Assembly: GCF_000294655.1 (NCBI RefSeq)
Contig: NZ_CAHP01000023.1
Location: 58,451 to 122,450, forward strand
Origin: Magnetospirillum molischianum DSM 120
Lineage (GTDB): Bacteria; Pseudomonadota; Alphaproteobacteria; Rhodospirillales; Magnetospirillaceae
DNA length: 64,000 nucleotides
Direction: 5' to 3'
Part shown: positions 31,764-41,293 of the stretch, piece after piece
Numbering within the stretch: position 1 is the stretch's first letter
Layout of the letters: each line of letters opens with the position of its first letter
Program-made: the position numbers and the translations under genes
Notes under the pieces: model-generated
Told to the model about the DNA's origin: nothing
Databases searched by the model: none
What the model saw: only the letters and a program-made list of their open reading frames with translations

Positions 31764-33548
31764 TCAGTACACGCGCTTCTGCGGCTTGATATACTCGACC
31801 TCGTCGGTCAGCGTATAGGTATGGACCGGACGGTAATCCAGCCGCACCTTGCCGTCCTCGACCCAGGCCAGGGTGTGCTTCAGCCACGTCGTGTCGTCGC
31901 GCTCGGGATAATCTTCGTGGGCATGGGCACCACGGCTTTCGTGGCGGGCTTCGGCCGACACGATTGTCGCCTGGGCGCAATCCATCAGATTTTCCAGCTC
32001 CAGCGCCTCGACCAAATCGGAGTTCCACACCGTCGAACGGTCGTTGGTCTTGATCTGCGACAACGAGGCGGCCACCTCGTTCATCTTTTCGACACCCTCG
32101 GCCAGGGTCTTGGCTGTGCGGAAGACGGCAGCATCGTTCTGCATCGTCTTTTGCATCGTCAGACGGATTTCCGAGGTGGTCAGCGAACCGTTAGCGTTGC
32201 GCAGCCGGTCGAAACGAGCCACCGCCTGCTCACCCGCACCCTTCGGTAGCGATTTGTGCGAGCTGGCCGGCTTCAGGGTCTCGGCGGTCCGCACCGCAGC
32301 GGCACGGCCGAACACCACGATGTCGAGCAGCGAGTTCGTGCCGAGACGGTTGGCACCGTGAACCGAAACACAGGCCGCCTCGCCAATCGCCATCAAGCCG
32401 GGAACCGTTGCGTCCGGGTTGGCCTGGGTCGGGCGCAAGACCTCGCCATGGATGTTGGTCGGAATGCCGCCCATGTTGTAGTGAACGGTCGGCAACACCG
32501 GGATCGGCTCGCGGGTGACATCGACGCCAGCGAAAATCTTCGCGGTCTCGGAAATACCGGGCAGACGCAGGTCCAGCGTCTCGGCTCCCAGATGCTCCAA
32601 ATGCAGGAAGATGTGGTCGTTTTCCTTGCCGACGCCACGACCCTCGCGGATTTCGACGGTCATTGCCCGGCTCACGACGTCGCGCGAGGCCAGATCCTTG
32701 GCGGTCGGAGCATAACGCTCCATGAAGCGCTCGCCCGCGGAGTTGGTCAAATACCCGCCCTCGCCGCGCGCGCCCTCGGTGATCAGGCAGCCCGAGCCAT
32801 AGATGCCGGTCGGGTGGAACTGAACAAATTCCATGTCCTGAAGCGGCAAACCGGCGCGGGCAACCAGACCGTGGCCGTCGCCAGTGCAGGTATGGGCCGA
32901 GGTGCAGGAGAAATAGGCACGGCCATAACCGCCCGTCGCCAGCACCACCTGATGGGCGCGGAAACGATGCAGAGTGCCGTCGTCGAGATTCCAAGCCATC
33001 ACGCCACGGCACGAACCGTCGTCGTCCATGATCAGGTCGAGGGCGAAATACTCGACGAAGAACTGACAGGAATGCTTCAGGCACTGCTGATACAGCGTGT
33101 GCAGGATGGCGTGGCCGGTTCGGTCGGCGGCGGCGCAGGCGCGCTGCACCGGCTTCTCGCCATAATTCGACATGTGACCGCCGAACGGGCGCTGATAGAT
33201 CTTGCCCTCGGGGGTGCGAGAGAACGGAACGCCGAAATGTTCCAGTTCATGCACGGCCGGCACCGCTTCGCGGCACATATACTCGATGGCATCCTGGTCA
33301 CCCAGCCAGTCCGACCCCTTCACGGTGTCGTACATATGCCACTTCCAATTGTCGTCGGCCATATTGCCGAGAGCGGCACCGATACCACCCTGGGCCGCGA
33401 CGGTGTGCGAGCGGGTCGGGAACACCTTGGTGATACAGGCAGTACGGAAGCCAGCCTGGCCCATTCCCATGGTAGCGCGAAGACCGGCACCGCCGGCGCC
33501 GACGACCACCACGTCGTAGGTATGGTCGATGATTTTATAGGCGGGCAT
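31764..33548 (-). CDS. sdhA: Succinate dehydrogenase flavoprotein subunit
   Basis: SdhA oxidises succinate to fumarate in the TCA cycle using covalently bound FAD. The 594-residue product has [15 protein letters not shown], the flavin-linkage His in [17 protein letters not shown], the active-site segment [15 protein letters not shown], and [13 protein letters not shown]. It is complete and normal in length. It follows sdhD by five bases and precedes sdhB by 25. Confidence 0.98.
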   Translation of the reverse strand: MPAYKIIDHTYDVVVVGAGGAGLRATMGMGQAGFRTACITKVFPTRSHTVAAQGGIGAALGNMADDNWKWHMYDTVKGSDWLGDQDAIEYMCREAVPAVHELEHFGVPFSRTPEGKIYQRPFGGHMSNYGEKPVQRACAAADRTGHAILHTLYQQCLKHSCQFFVEYFALDLIMDDDGSCRGVMAWNLDDGTLHRFRAHQVVLATGGYGRAYFSCTSAHTCTGDGHGLVARAGLPLQDMEFVQFHPTGIYGSGCLITEGARGEGGYLTNSAGERFMERYAPTAKDLASRDVVSRAMTVEIREGRGVGKENDHIFLHLEHLGAETLDLRLPGISETAKIFAGVDVTREPIPVLPTVHYNMGGIPTNIHGEVLRPTQANPDATVPGLMAIGEAACVSVHGANRLGTNSLLDIVVFGRAAAVRTAETLKPASSHKSLPKGAGEQAVARFDRLRNANGSLTTSEIRLTMQKTMQNDAAVFRTAKTLAEGVEKMNEVAASLSQIKTNDRSTVWNSDLVEALELENLMDCAQATIVSAEARHESRGAHAHEDYPERDDTTWLKHTLAWVEDGKVRLDYRPVHTYTLTDEVEYIKPQKRVY

Positions 33549-33553
33549 AGGCG

Positions 33554-33946
33554 TCAGACTCCGACAGCGACTTTCAGGATCGAAACCACCATCGCGGCGC
33601 CCAGCAGGAAGGCGGCCATCGTCGAGGCGGTCAACAGGGTGAATTTCAGCGTCTCGCCATGAACGTAGTCGGCGATCACCACTTCAACCCCAAGCTGGGC
33701 GTGATACATCGCCGTCAGCACGGTCAGCGACAACAAGGTGGCATTGAGCGGCTGACCGACCCAATCCCGCAGAGTGCCGTAATCGGCATGGGTCAGCCCG
33801 ATCACCGAGACAACGAACCACAGCGACAGAGGAATCATCCCGATCGCAGTGGCGCGCTGGGCGTAAAAGTGACCGACGCCTTCGCGGGCGGAGCCAAGGC
33901 CACGGGCACGGCCCAGGGCAGATCTGAGTTTGACGTCCGATCCCAT
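33554..33946 (-). CDS. sdhD: Succinate dehydrogenase membrane anchor subunit D
   Basis: The 130-residue protein has three transmembrane helices and the pattern [18 protein letters not shown]...[16 protein letters not shown], where the His of the second motif is the expected haem ligand. With SdhC it anchors the SdhAB dimer in the inner membrane and forms the quinone site. It lies between sdhC and sdhA with gaps of a few bases. Confidence 0.92.
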   Translation of the reverse strand: MGSDVKLRSALGRARGLGSAREGVGHFYAQRATAIGMIPLSLWFVVSVIGLTHADYGTLRDWVGQPLNATLLSLTVLTAMYHAQLGVEVVIADYVHGETLKFTLLTASTMAAFLLGAAMVVSILKVAVGV

Positions 33947-33950
33947 TTTC

Positions 33951-34328
33951 TTAAACTCCGATAGCCCACGCCAGAATCGTCAGAGCCAGGGCGGCACCGA
34001 CAGTGATGTAACCCGACTTGACGGCATCGCGGATCTCGAACCCCATGCCGGCATCCCAGAACATATGCCGGATGCCGTTACACAGGTGATAGAACAGCGC
34101 CACCGACCAGCCGAACAGCAAAAGCCGTCCGGGAACCGATCCCAGCACCGCCTGGGCGGTAGCATAGGCATCGGGGCCATAAGCGGCCGCGGCCAGCCAA
34201 TAGGCCAGCACCAGCGTGCCGACCGCCATCACCACGCCGGTGATGCGATGGCTGATCGACAGAACCGCGGTGAACGGCATCTTGTAGATCTGAAGATGAG
34301 GGGAAAGCGGCCGATCGCGCTTCGTCAT
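33951..34328 (-). CDS. sdhC: Succinate dehydrogenase cytochrome b556 subunit
   Basis: The 125-residue product has the SdhC signatures RPLSPHLQIYKMPFTA, SISHRITGVVM and FYHLCNGIRHMFWD (haem ligand His), with three membrane helices. The start at 34328 (MTKRDRPLSPHL) matches the family; the open frame upstream covers the promoter region and is not coding. First gene of the sdh operon. Confidence 0.96.
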   Translation of the reverse strand: MTKRDRPLSPHLQIYKMPFTAVLSISHRITGVVMAVGTLVLAYWLAAAAYGPDAYATAQAVLGSVPGRLLLFGWSVALFYHLCNGIRHMFWDAGMGFEIRDAVKSGYITVGAALALTILAWAIGV

Positions 34329-34395
34329 GGCATAAGCCCCAGAATGGCGGAGATTCCCTGGGGCCGGAGCCGGCCCCGAGCGACAATGGGGAAAT

Positions 34396-34424
34396 TGTTT
34401 ATCCACTTGCGTCAGACAAGTCAA
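34396..34424 (-). promoter_or_regulatory. Sigma70-type promoter of the sdh operon
   Basis: On the minus strand TTGACT (34424-34419) and TAAACA (34401-34396) are 17 bases apart, giving a leader of about 60 bases before sdhC. Confidence 0.6.
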
Positions 34425-34503
34425 CGACGCTAACCACACTTTCCGGCAGGAATTCCCACCCGAGAGAGGGGTTCGGCACCACCCGAAAGGGTAGCAGTCT
34501 TCC

Positions 34504-35319
34504 TTATCGGCCTGGCAGAACCGCTAACACGGTTTCCGGGTCGAGGCGACGATCCTGCCAAGACACCCCGAAATGGAGGTGTGGACCGGTCGCAAGGCCA
34601 GATGCGCCGATAGCCCCAAGATGTTGTCCGGCGGCAACATGCTCTCCTTCAGCGACATCGATCCGCGACAAATGCGCATAGCTGGTGATCAGACCGAGAC
34701 CGTGATCGACCATCACGGTGCGCCCGGTCAAAAACAGATCGGGCGCGGCCAGGATCACGGTTCCGGCCGCAGCAGTCCGAACGGGTGCTCCCAAGGGCGC
34801 GGCGATGTCGAGGCCGGAATGCGGTGCGCCGGGAGCACCGTTATAAACACGACGACTGCCGAACACGCCGGAAATCGGACCATCGGCGGGACGGATCAGA
34901 CCGCCAACGAAGCCGTCATCCAGGCTGACCCGCTCGCGTAGCGCGGCGACCGTCGCCGCCTCGGCCCGGATACGGGCCTGGGCCACCGGGTTCGGCGCGG
35001 CTTTGGCCTGAGGCAGCCCCTCGATTCTTTGTTCGATCCAAGCGCGGGGCGCGATGGCAAGAGTGCGGGACTCGACGCCGCCATCGGCATGACGGATCTC
35101 CAGACCCGCTTCGGAGGCCGCGTCTCGGCCAAAACCGATCAGAAAGCGCCCCGCGCCATCGACCGGAACATTCTTGCCGTCAAGCCGGATCGTAGCTCCC
35201 GGTTCGACACGACCGAGCAGCAGGCCACCCTGTTCGGCTCGACCGTCAAGCGTCATCCCAGCCCAAGCCGGAATCGACACCAGCAAAAGAAGCAGCACGG
35301 AAACGATATGGATCATCAT
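34504..35319 (-). CDS. M23-family metallopeptidase (LytM domain), exported
   Basis: The 271-residue protein starts with a signal peptide (hydrophobic run to about residue 20, AWA). The C-terminal domain is a LytM/M23 peptidase with the zinc ligands of HSGLDIA (His and Asp), SYAHL, and the catalytic HLH in GPHLHFGV, so it is probably an active peptidoglycan endopeptidase in the periplasm. The region between carries a carbohydrate-like beta segment and an Ala-rich helix. Its start abuts the stop of the upstream membrane protein gene, so the two are likely co-translated. Confidence 0.88.
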   Translation of the reverse strand: MMIHIVSVLLLLLVSIPAWAGMTLDGRAEQGGLLLGRVEPGATIRLDGKNVPVDGAGRFLIGFGRDAASEAGLEIRHADGGVESRTLAIAPRAWIEQRIEGLPQAKAAPNPVAQARIRAEAATVAALRERVSLDDGFVGGLIRPADGPISGVFGSRRVYNGAPGAPHSGLDIAAPLGAPVRTAAAGTVILAAPDLFLTGRTVMVDHGLGLITSYAHLSRIDVAEGEHVAAGQHLGAIGASGLATGPHLHFGVSWQDRRLDPETVLAVLPGR

Positions 35320-36114
35320 CTATTTCGGCATCCACTGGATGGTGGCATCACCATCGCTACGACTACACAGATCGGTGATACGAGCCGCCGAGGGACGGCT
35401 GGGAGTCACCCCGTTGATGGTCAGCACTCCCTTGCGTACCAACGCCCAACCGGCGGCGGCACAGGATCGGGGCGGCACCGCTTCGGCAACCACCACCGGC
35501 AGATCGCCCCGAGTTGTCCGCCGCAGCGCGCCGCCGAAGATATGGGTGGGGGGAACCTCGCCCTGAGCGGCAGCGAGAATCTGTTCGACGAGGCGGGCGG
35601 GTTCGGCAGCGATCGGCGGAGCCGCTGGACGCAACGCCATGATCCACAGCAATCCTCCCACCATCACCGTTATCCCCCCAGCGATCGCCACAGCATACCC
35701 CGCCTGAGCACGATGGTGAGAGTTGGTCGCCGCCATGGAGCGTGCGGAAGCACGTTTAGCAGCCAAGGCAGCCTCGGCCGCACGCGACAAACGACGCTCG
35801 CGCGCCGTTCGCAGCACATGAAGGCAGTGGCGAGCGGCATCGCGCATCTCGGCGTGCCGGGACTGAGGCGTGATCCGGCTGAGTCCGGCAATAATGGTAT
35901 CGATTCGCCGTGTCAATTCGGCACGCAAATCCCGGTCGGTGGGACGGCGGAGCAGCAAAGCCAACGCGGCCAGGGTCACCTCGCGCAGACGATCTGGGTC
36001 TTCGACAGACGGTATTTTTTGGATAATGGCCTGGAGCAATGCCTCCTGCTCCTCGGCCGAGGCTGGAATCGGCACGGAGAATATCCATCTATGACGGTCA
36101 CAGCCCTTCCCCAC
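35320..36114 (-). CDS. Hypothetical membrane protein upstream of the M23 peptidase
   Basis: No family recognised. The frame gives up to 264 residues: a cytoplasmic helical N-terminal region of about 125 residues rich in Arg/Ala/Leu (for example LREVTLAALALLLRRPTDRDL), one transmembrane segment (AVAIAGGITVMVGGLLWIMAL, about residues 140-160), and an extracytoplasmic C-terminal part containing two cysteines (PRSCAAAGW, DLCSRS). The start is uncertain: GTG at 36114 and GTG at 36075 are both possible and neither has a clear ribosome site. The stop abuts the M23 start, which suggests joint action in the envelope. Confidence 0.65.
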   Translation of the reverse strand: MGKGCDRHRWIFSVPIPASAEEQEALLQAIIQKIPSVEDPDRLREVTLAALALLLRRPTDRDLRAELTRRIDTIIAGLSRITPQSRHAEMRDAARHCLHVLRTARERRLSRAAEAALAAKRASARSMAATNSHHRAQAGYAVAIAGGITVMVGGLLWIMALRPAAPPIAAEPARLVEQILAAAQGEVPPTHIFGGALRRTTRGDLPVVVAEAVPPRSCAAAGWALVRKGVLTINGVTPSRPSAARITDLCSRSDGDATIQWMPK

Positions 36115-36185
36115 CGTCGAAGGTGACAGCCGCCGGTTAATGAGGTGTTACTCTGAACCGGACAACGGTCTTGGCAGGAGTTTAT

Positions 36186-39100
36186 ATGACTTCGGACGTA
36201 TCGTTGCCTCCTCTTGGCCATGGCCTCGCCTTTGCCGACCTTTACCGCGCCGATGGTTTGGAGCGCCTCGACCAGGCTTTTCTCGATTTGCTGGCGCAGA
36301 CAGATCCGGCACTGGCGGACCGTCTGACATCCGCGCGCGCCCACCCGCCCGAGCGGGCCGCCGAATCCGCCCTGATCCTCGCCCTGGCCCCGCATCTCGA
36401 CGACTTCCTGACCGACCTGTTCGGTATCCGCGCCGAGGCGGCGATTTTGGCCGACCGGCAGCACGCTCTGGCGCCGTTGTTCATGGCCAAGCGCCAGTTC
36501 GTCCAGCGCCGGGCCGCGCGCGCCCTGACGCCCGAAGATGCCGCCGCGTTAGATCTCGGTGCCCTGACCGCCGCCTACGAAACCCGTGTGGGAGAACCGT
36601 TCGACGAACTGGGCTTTGCCCGCCATGTCCTGAGCTGGATGGATGACGAGGGCGCGCACGGCGATGATCTGGCGCTGGCGATCCGGCTGGCGGCGGCGAA
36701 ATTGGCCGCCACCGCCCGGCTTCCCCATTCCGACAGCATCCTGTTCCGCCTGCCCGGCAAACGCGATCCCAACGCACCGGCCACGGCACGGCGGATCGAC
36801 GCAAGCGGCTGCGCGACGTGGGAAGCGCGGCCCGAAGCGTGGCGACAACGCGACGGCTTTGATCTCACCGATTCCGGTGCTGGAATGGCCACAGCGCTGG
36901 ACCAGTCGCATTACTGCATCGGCTGCCATCATCAGGGCCGCGATTCCTGTCGTTCGGGCCTTCTGCGCGGCGGAATCGAACGGTCGGGCTGCCCGCTCGA
37001 TCAGAAGATCTCCGAACTGCATGAGGTCAAGAGCGCGGGTCTGTCGCTCGCCGCGTTGGGGGTGATCACCATCGACAACCCGATGGTGGCCGGGACCGGA
37101 CACCGCATCTGCAACGCCTGCATGGATGCCTGCATCTATGGCAGCCAGGGCCGCGATCCGGTCGATACCCCCACCGTCGAAACCCGGACTCTGCGCGATG
37201 TGCTCGACCTGCCCTGGGGCTTCGAGATCTATGCGCTGCTGACCCGGTGGAACCCGCTTAATCTGTCCCGACCTCTGCCGCGCCCGGCCAGCGGACGCTC
37301 GGTTCTGGTGGTCGGACTGGGACCGGCGGGCTATACCCTGGCCCATCACCTGCTGCAAGATGGCCACGCCGTCGCCGCGATCGACGGACTGAAGATCGAA
37401 CCGCTCGATCCCGCTTTGTCCGGCATCGCGCCCGATGGTCGTCGGGTGCCGTTCCAGCCCGTGCGCGATATCCGCGCTTTGTGGCAACGCCTGGGCGAGC
37501 GTATCCCCGGCGGATTCGGCGGCGTCGCCGAATACGGCATCACCGTCCGCTGGGACAAGAATTTCCTCGACCTGATCCGTTTGCTGCTGGAGCGGCGGGA
37601 CGGCTTCGCGCTGTATAGCGGAGTCCGTTTCGGCGGCGCGGTTACCCTCGACTCCGCCCTGGAGATGGGCTTCGATCACGTCGCCCTGGCGATGGGAGCC
37701 GGTCGCCCCACCCTGCCCGATCTGCCGGGAGGGCTGGCGCGGGGAGTACGGCTCGCCTCGGACTTCCTGATGACGTTGCAACTGACCGGAGCCGCCCGCG
37801 CCACCAGTCTGGCCAACCTGCAACTGCGCCTGCCGGTCGCGGTGATCGGCGGGGGCCTGACCGCGATTGATTCCGCCACCGAGGCGCTGGCCTATTACCC
37901 GGTCCAGGTCGAGAAGTTCCTCTGCCGGGTCGAGGCGCTGACCGAGGCAGCCGGCGGCGTCACGGCGCTGGCGGATTGGCCCGGACTCGACCGCTCCATC
38001 GCGGATGAATTCATCACGCACGCCCGCGCCATCCGGGCCGAACGGGCGGCGGCGGCGGCCGAAGGACGCCCCCTCCGGCTGCTGGAACTGCTGCAAGGCT
38101 GGGGCGGAGCGACCGTGCTGTACCGGCGCGGACTGGCCGACAGCCCGGCCTGGCGCAATCGCGACGAGGTTTCCCACGCCCTGGAGGAAGGCATCCGCTT
38201 CGCCGAACACCTGACTCCACTGGCGATAGAGACCGACGAGAACGGAGCGGCGCGGGGACTGACCGTCCGCGATGGAGAGGGCAACACCCGCTTTGTTTCC
38301 GCCCGTACCGTGCTGATCGCGGCGGGGACCGTTCCCAACACCGCCCTGGCCCGCGAGTTCGACGGATTCGCACTCGACGGACGCTATTTCCAGGCGGTCG
38401 ATCCCGATGGCCAAGACGTCACCCCCGAACCACGCCCCAAACCGGCGACACCGGCTGTGCTGATGCGGATCGAAGGCCGCGAGGGGCGGGTCAGCTTTTT
38501 CGGCGACCTGCACCCTTCCTATGCCGGCAACGTCGTCTCGGCGATGGCCTCGGCCAAGCAAGGCTATCCGCTGGTAACACAGGCGATGACCCGCCTGCCC
38601 GCTCCGACCGTCCCACCCGCCGCGCTGTTCGCCCGACTTGAGTCCGATCTGCGGCCGACAGTCCATGCGGTCTCGCGCCTGACCCCGACAATCGTCGAAC
38701 TGGTCGTACACGCCCCCGCCGCCGCGCGGGCTTTCCGTCCCGGCCAGTTCTTCAGGTTGCAGAATTACGAACGACCGGAAGGAAAGACCACGGCGCATCG
38801 GCTGGCGATGGAGGGGCTGGCGCTGACCGGTGCCTGGGTCGATGCCGAAGCCGGACTGGTCGGGATGGTGGTGCTGGAGATGGGTGGCTCGTCCGATCTG
38901 GTCGCCTCGCTCCACCCCGGCGAGCCGGTGGTGCTGATGGGGCCGACCGGAGCCCCCACGCATGTTTGCGGGACCGAAACAGTTCTTCTGGCTGGCGGCG
39001 GCCTCGGCAATGCCGTGCTGTTTTCGATCGGCAGCGCCTTCCGCGCCGCCGGATCGCGGGTGCTCTACTTTGCCGGATACAAGAAAGCCGTCGATTGCTT

Positions 39101-39623
39101 CAAGCAGACCGAGATCGAAGCCGCCGCCGATAAAGTGGTGTGGTGCGTTGATTCCGGCGCGCCTCTGCCCGCCAGACGGGCCGGAGACCTAAGCTTTGTC
39201 GGCACCATCGTCGATGCGATCGAGGCGTATGGTCAGGGTCGTCTGGGCGAGACCGCACTCTCGCTCGCCTCGGTCGATCGGGTCATCGCGATCGGATCTG
39301 ACCGGATGATGGCAGCAGTGGCCCAGGCCCGTCACGACCGGCTGGCACCATGGCTGAAGCGCGGCCACACCGGGATCGGCTCGATCAACGCCCCGATGCA
39401 ATGCATGCTAAAGGAAATCTGCGCCCAGTGTCTGCAACGCCACACCGACCCCGATACCGGCGAGGTCCATTTCGTCTTCACCTGCGCGGATCAGGACCAG
39501 CCGCTCGACCGGGTTGACTTCGAAAGCCTCAACGACCGGCTGACGCAAAATTCGGCGGCGGAACGGCTGGGCCGGGCCTGGACCGATCTGTGCCTGAAGC
39601 AGGCGGGACTACGTTCGATGTAA
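36186..39623 (+). CDS. Nfn-like fused flavoprotein: Fe-S/GltD-type reductase joined to a PyrK/FNR-type domain
   Basis: This 1145-residue protein has an N-terminal helical region (1-235) of no known family. Then come two cysteine clusters (C-x2-C-x7-C with further Cys near residues 244-270, and CNACMDAC near 308). Next is a GltD-like reductase with FAD motif GLGPAGYTLA near 375 and a second dinucleotide motif GGGLTAIDSA near 554. From about 830 there is a ferredoxin-reductase/PyrK-type half (FRPGQFFRLQNYE, LLAGGGLGNAVLF near 935) ending in a CMLKEICAQC motif near 1071 typical of the [2Fe-2S] site. The order matches NfnB plus NfnA in one chain. The start at 36186 follows GGCAGGAG. Activity is not proven. 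Confidence 0.75.
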   Translation: MTSDVSLPPLGHGLAFADLYRADGLERLDQAFLDLLAQTDPALADRLTSARAHPPERAAESALILALAPHLDDFLTDLFGIRAEAAILADRQHALAPLFMAKRQFVQRRAARALTPEDAAALDLGALTAAYETRVGEPFDELGFARHVLSWMDDEGAHGDDLALAIRLAAAKLAATARLPHSDSILFRLPGKRDPNAPATARRIDASGCATWEARPEAWRQRDGFDLTDSGAGMATALDQSHYCIGCHHQGRDSCRSGLLRGGIERSGCPLDQKISELHEVKSAGLSLAALGVITIDNPMVAGTGHRICNACMDACIYGSQGRDPVDTPTVETRTLRDVLDLPWGFEIYALLTRWNPLNLSRPLPRPASGRSVLVVGLGPAGYTLAHHLLQDGHAVAAIDGLKIEPLDPALSGIAPDGRRVPFQPVRDIRALWQRLGERIPGGFGGVAEYGITVRWDKNFLDLIRLLLERRDGFALYSGVRFGGAVTLDSALEMGFDHVALAMGAGRPTLPDLPGGLARGVRLASDFLMTLQLTGAARATSLANLQLRLPVAVIGGGLTAIDSATEALAYYPVQVEKFLCRVEALTEAAGGVTALADWPGLDRSIADEFITHARAIRAERAAAAAEGRPLRLLELLQGWGGATVLYRRGLADSPAWRNRDEVSHALEEGIRFAEHLTPLAIETDENGAARGLTVRDGEGNTRFVSARTVLIAAGTVPNTALAREFDGFALDGRYFQAVDPDGQDVTPEPRPKPATPAVLMRIEGREGRVSFFGDLHPSYAGNVVSAMASAKQGYPLVTQAMTRLPAPTVPPAALFARLESDLRPTVHAVSRLTPTIVELVVHAPAAARAFRPGQFFRLQNYERPEGKTTAHRLAMEGLALTGAWVDAEAGLVGMVVLEMGGSSDLVASLHPGEPVVLMGPTGAPTHVCGTETVLLAGGGLGNAVLFSIGSAFRAAGSRVLYFAGYKKAVDCFKQTEIEAAADKVVWCVDSGAPLPARRAGDLSFVGTIVDAIEAYGQGRLGETALSLASVDRVIAIGSDRMMAAVAQARHDRLAPWLKRGHTGIGSINAPMQCMLKEICAQCLQRHTDPDTGEVHFVFTCADQDQPLDRVDFESLNDRLTQNSAAERLGRAWTDLCLKQAGLRSM

Positions 39624-39634
39624 TCGCAGATCTT

Positions 39635-41134
39635 CTAATCATCGGAAGCGAAGCGGTCGGGCGGCAATGGCAAGGGCCGAGGCCCGGCATTCGATTGCGG
39701 CGACAGCCAGACCTCGGCGATATGAGTCAGCGAACGGTTCGCCGTCGCCGATTGGTAATGAAAGGTAACGGTCATCGGCAGCACCGAAGCCTGCATCCCG
39801 TCGATGAACAGAGCGCAACCGCGCGAATAGCGTGCTCCGGTCGCGTATTCGATCCGGTAGGTACCGTCAGGAATACCGCCGACGCCGATATGAAAGGTGG
39901 CAGGAACATAGACCGACAGAACCGTGCTTCCCGACAGAGTCTTCAGCTTGACTACCCCGTCGCGACGGCCATCGTTATGGAGCAGAAGGCGGTGGTCTCC
40001 GCTGACCCGGCGCGACAAAATCTCTCCGGCGATGGGGGGAGGACCACGGTTGTCTGTGCACCATTCGGTTTTGAACCGTGCCCCCGATCCGGCATACAGC
40101 GCCCTTGTCTCGACATAGCCTTCGATCCCGGCGGGGCTGCGCACTCCAACCCAATCGGGATTATCGGTTGAGGTGCTGACCTCTACGGTCGTGAAGCGAT
40201 CGAGCAGAGTTAAAACCGGCGCGCCCGGCAGCGGAGCCATCCGCAGTTTAAGACCATCGACGGCAACGTGACGGATTTCTCCCACCGTCGCGGGCTGGAT
40301 CGCGATTGGGGAAACGGTCGAAGCCGGCCGATCCCACAGCCGGGTCACGATCAGGGCGAAAATCGCAATCGTGACCGGCAGGGCAAGCAGCGGCAAAGCC
40401 TGGGCCAAAAACACCCGACCGCCGGGTCTCCAGCGACTTTTCAGACGGCGGCGGTGACCAAAGGCGGCCCCATCGGTCGCGCGCAGCAGCGCCGCGATCC
40501 GAGCCTGATCTTCGGGTGAACGAGCAAAGCTCTCCGCCTGTTCAACCAAAGAACGGGCCAGAACAAGATCGCCACGCCCAAGAAAGGCGCGGGCTTGACG
40601 CAACAAGATACGGGTGTTCTCACGCCGAGGCTTAATCCCACCAAACAAATTGGCCAGCAGAGCCAACGGAGTCAGGACCAGTCCGGGCAACGACCACCAC
40701 CCCCACAGCCACGACACAATCGAGGCCTTGGCGGCGGCATGGTCGGCGCAATCCCGGCAGAAAATTCCGTCCAGATGTCCCAGCTTTACCCAAATAAGGT
40801 ATGAGCGAACGGTGCGGAACACCACATAGCGCGGCTGGGCAGTCAGACTGCCGCAGGTCCCGCAGGCAACGGGAAGCGGAGTGAAATCGCCCTCGTCCCC
40901 AGCCTCGTAGGGCATTCCGCTGTCGTATTCGGCACGGCGGATCACGTCCTTCAGCACGGCGTAGGCTTCTATCAAACGGCGGAATTCTTCGCGGGCGCGG
41001 GTGGACGGATCGCGATCAGGATGAACCACCTTAACCCGTTGCCGATAGGCGGCGCGAATTTCCTCCGCATCGGCGCCGGGATCGAGGCCCAGGACCGCGT
41101 AATACCCTTTCGGATCGCGTGCCAGCGTGGTCAT
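39635..41134 (-). CDS. DnaJ-domain membrane protein with C-terminal SH3-like domain
   Basis: The 499-residue protein starts with a J-domain (YYAVLGLDPGADAEEI, HPD at residues 38-40), which stimulates Hsp70 ATPase. Next come four cysteines in two CxxC pairs (91/94 and 126/129), a probable zinc site. A hydrophobic segment (142-164), a helical region, a second membrane segment (241-263) and an SH3-like domain (about 290-345, ending in GIEGYVETRAL) follow, with a C-terminal region of unknown family. It is not canonical DnaJ: no Gly/Phe region and no CxxCxGxG repeats. The start at 41134 is chosen by the J-domain; the gene is divergent from fliF. Confidence 0.8.
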   Translation of the reverse strand: MTTLARDPKGYYAVLGLDPGADAEEIRAAYRQRVKVVHPDRDPSTRAREEFRRLIEAYAVLKDVIRRAEYDSGMPYEAGDEGDFTPLPVACGTCGSLTAQPRYVVFRTVRSYLIWVKLGHLDGIFCRDCADHAAAKASIVSWLWGWWSLPGLVLTPLALLANLFGGIKPRRENTRILLRQARAFLGRGDLVLARSLVEQAESFARSPEDQARIAALLRATDGAAFGHRRRLKSRWRPGGRVFLAQALPLLALPVTIAIFALIVTRLWDRPASTVSPIAIQPATVGEIRHVAVDGLKLRMAPLPGAPVLTLLDRFTTVEVSTSTDNPDWVGVRSPAGIEGYVETRALYAGSGARFKTEWCTDNRGPPPIAGEILSRRVSGDHRLLLHNDGRRDGVVKLKTLSGSTVLSVYVPATFHIGVGGIPDGTYRIEYATGARYSRGCALFIDGMQASVLPMTVTFHYQSATANRSLTHIAEVWLSPQSNAGPRPLPLPPDRFASDD

Positions 41135-41293
41135 TACCGATTTTGCTCCAGAACCGCTTAAAATGTCTAGCAACGGCCGTGCCGAGAAAAAAGCGTCCAA
41201 ACTGGGCAAGATTTGCCGGGTGATGTTAACTTTCTTTTCAGCGCACAGGGCATAGCCTCCCCTTGGCTGGCCTGCATGGCGTATGGAGTCGAA

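Noticed and set aside
36549..38963. An 804-codon minus-strand open frame opposite the Nfn-like gene, and similar long frames opposite infB (1031-2317, 2342-3490)
   Set aside because: They mirror GC-rich coding DNA on the other strand, have low-complexity His/Asp/Arg/Gly-rich translations and no family motifs; the opposite-strand genes are unmistakable.
41190..41215. A possible sigma54 promoter upstream of fliF (CTGGGCAAGATTTGCC)
   Set aside because: The GG to GC spacing is one base too short for a sigma54 site, which is strict.
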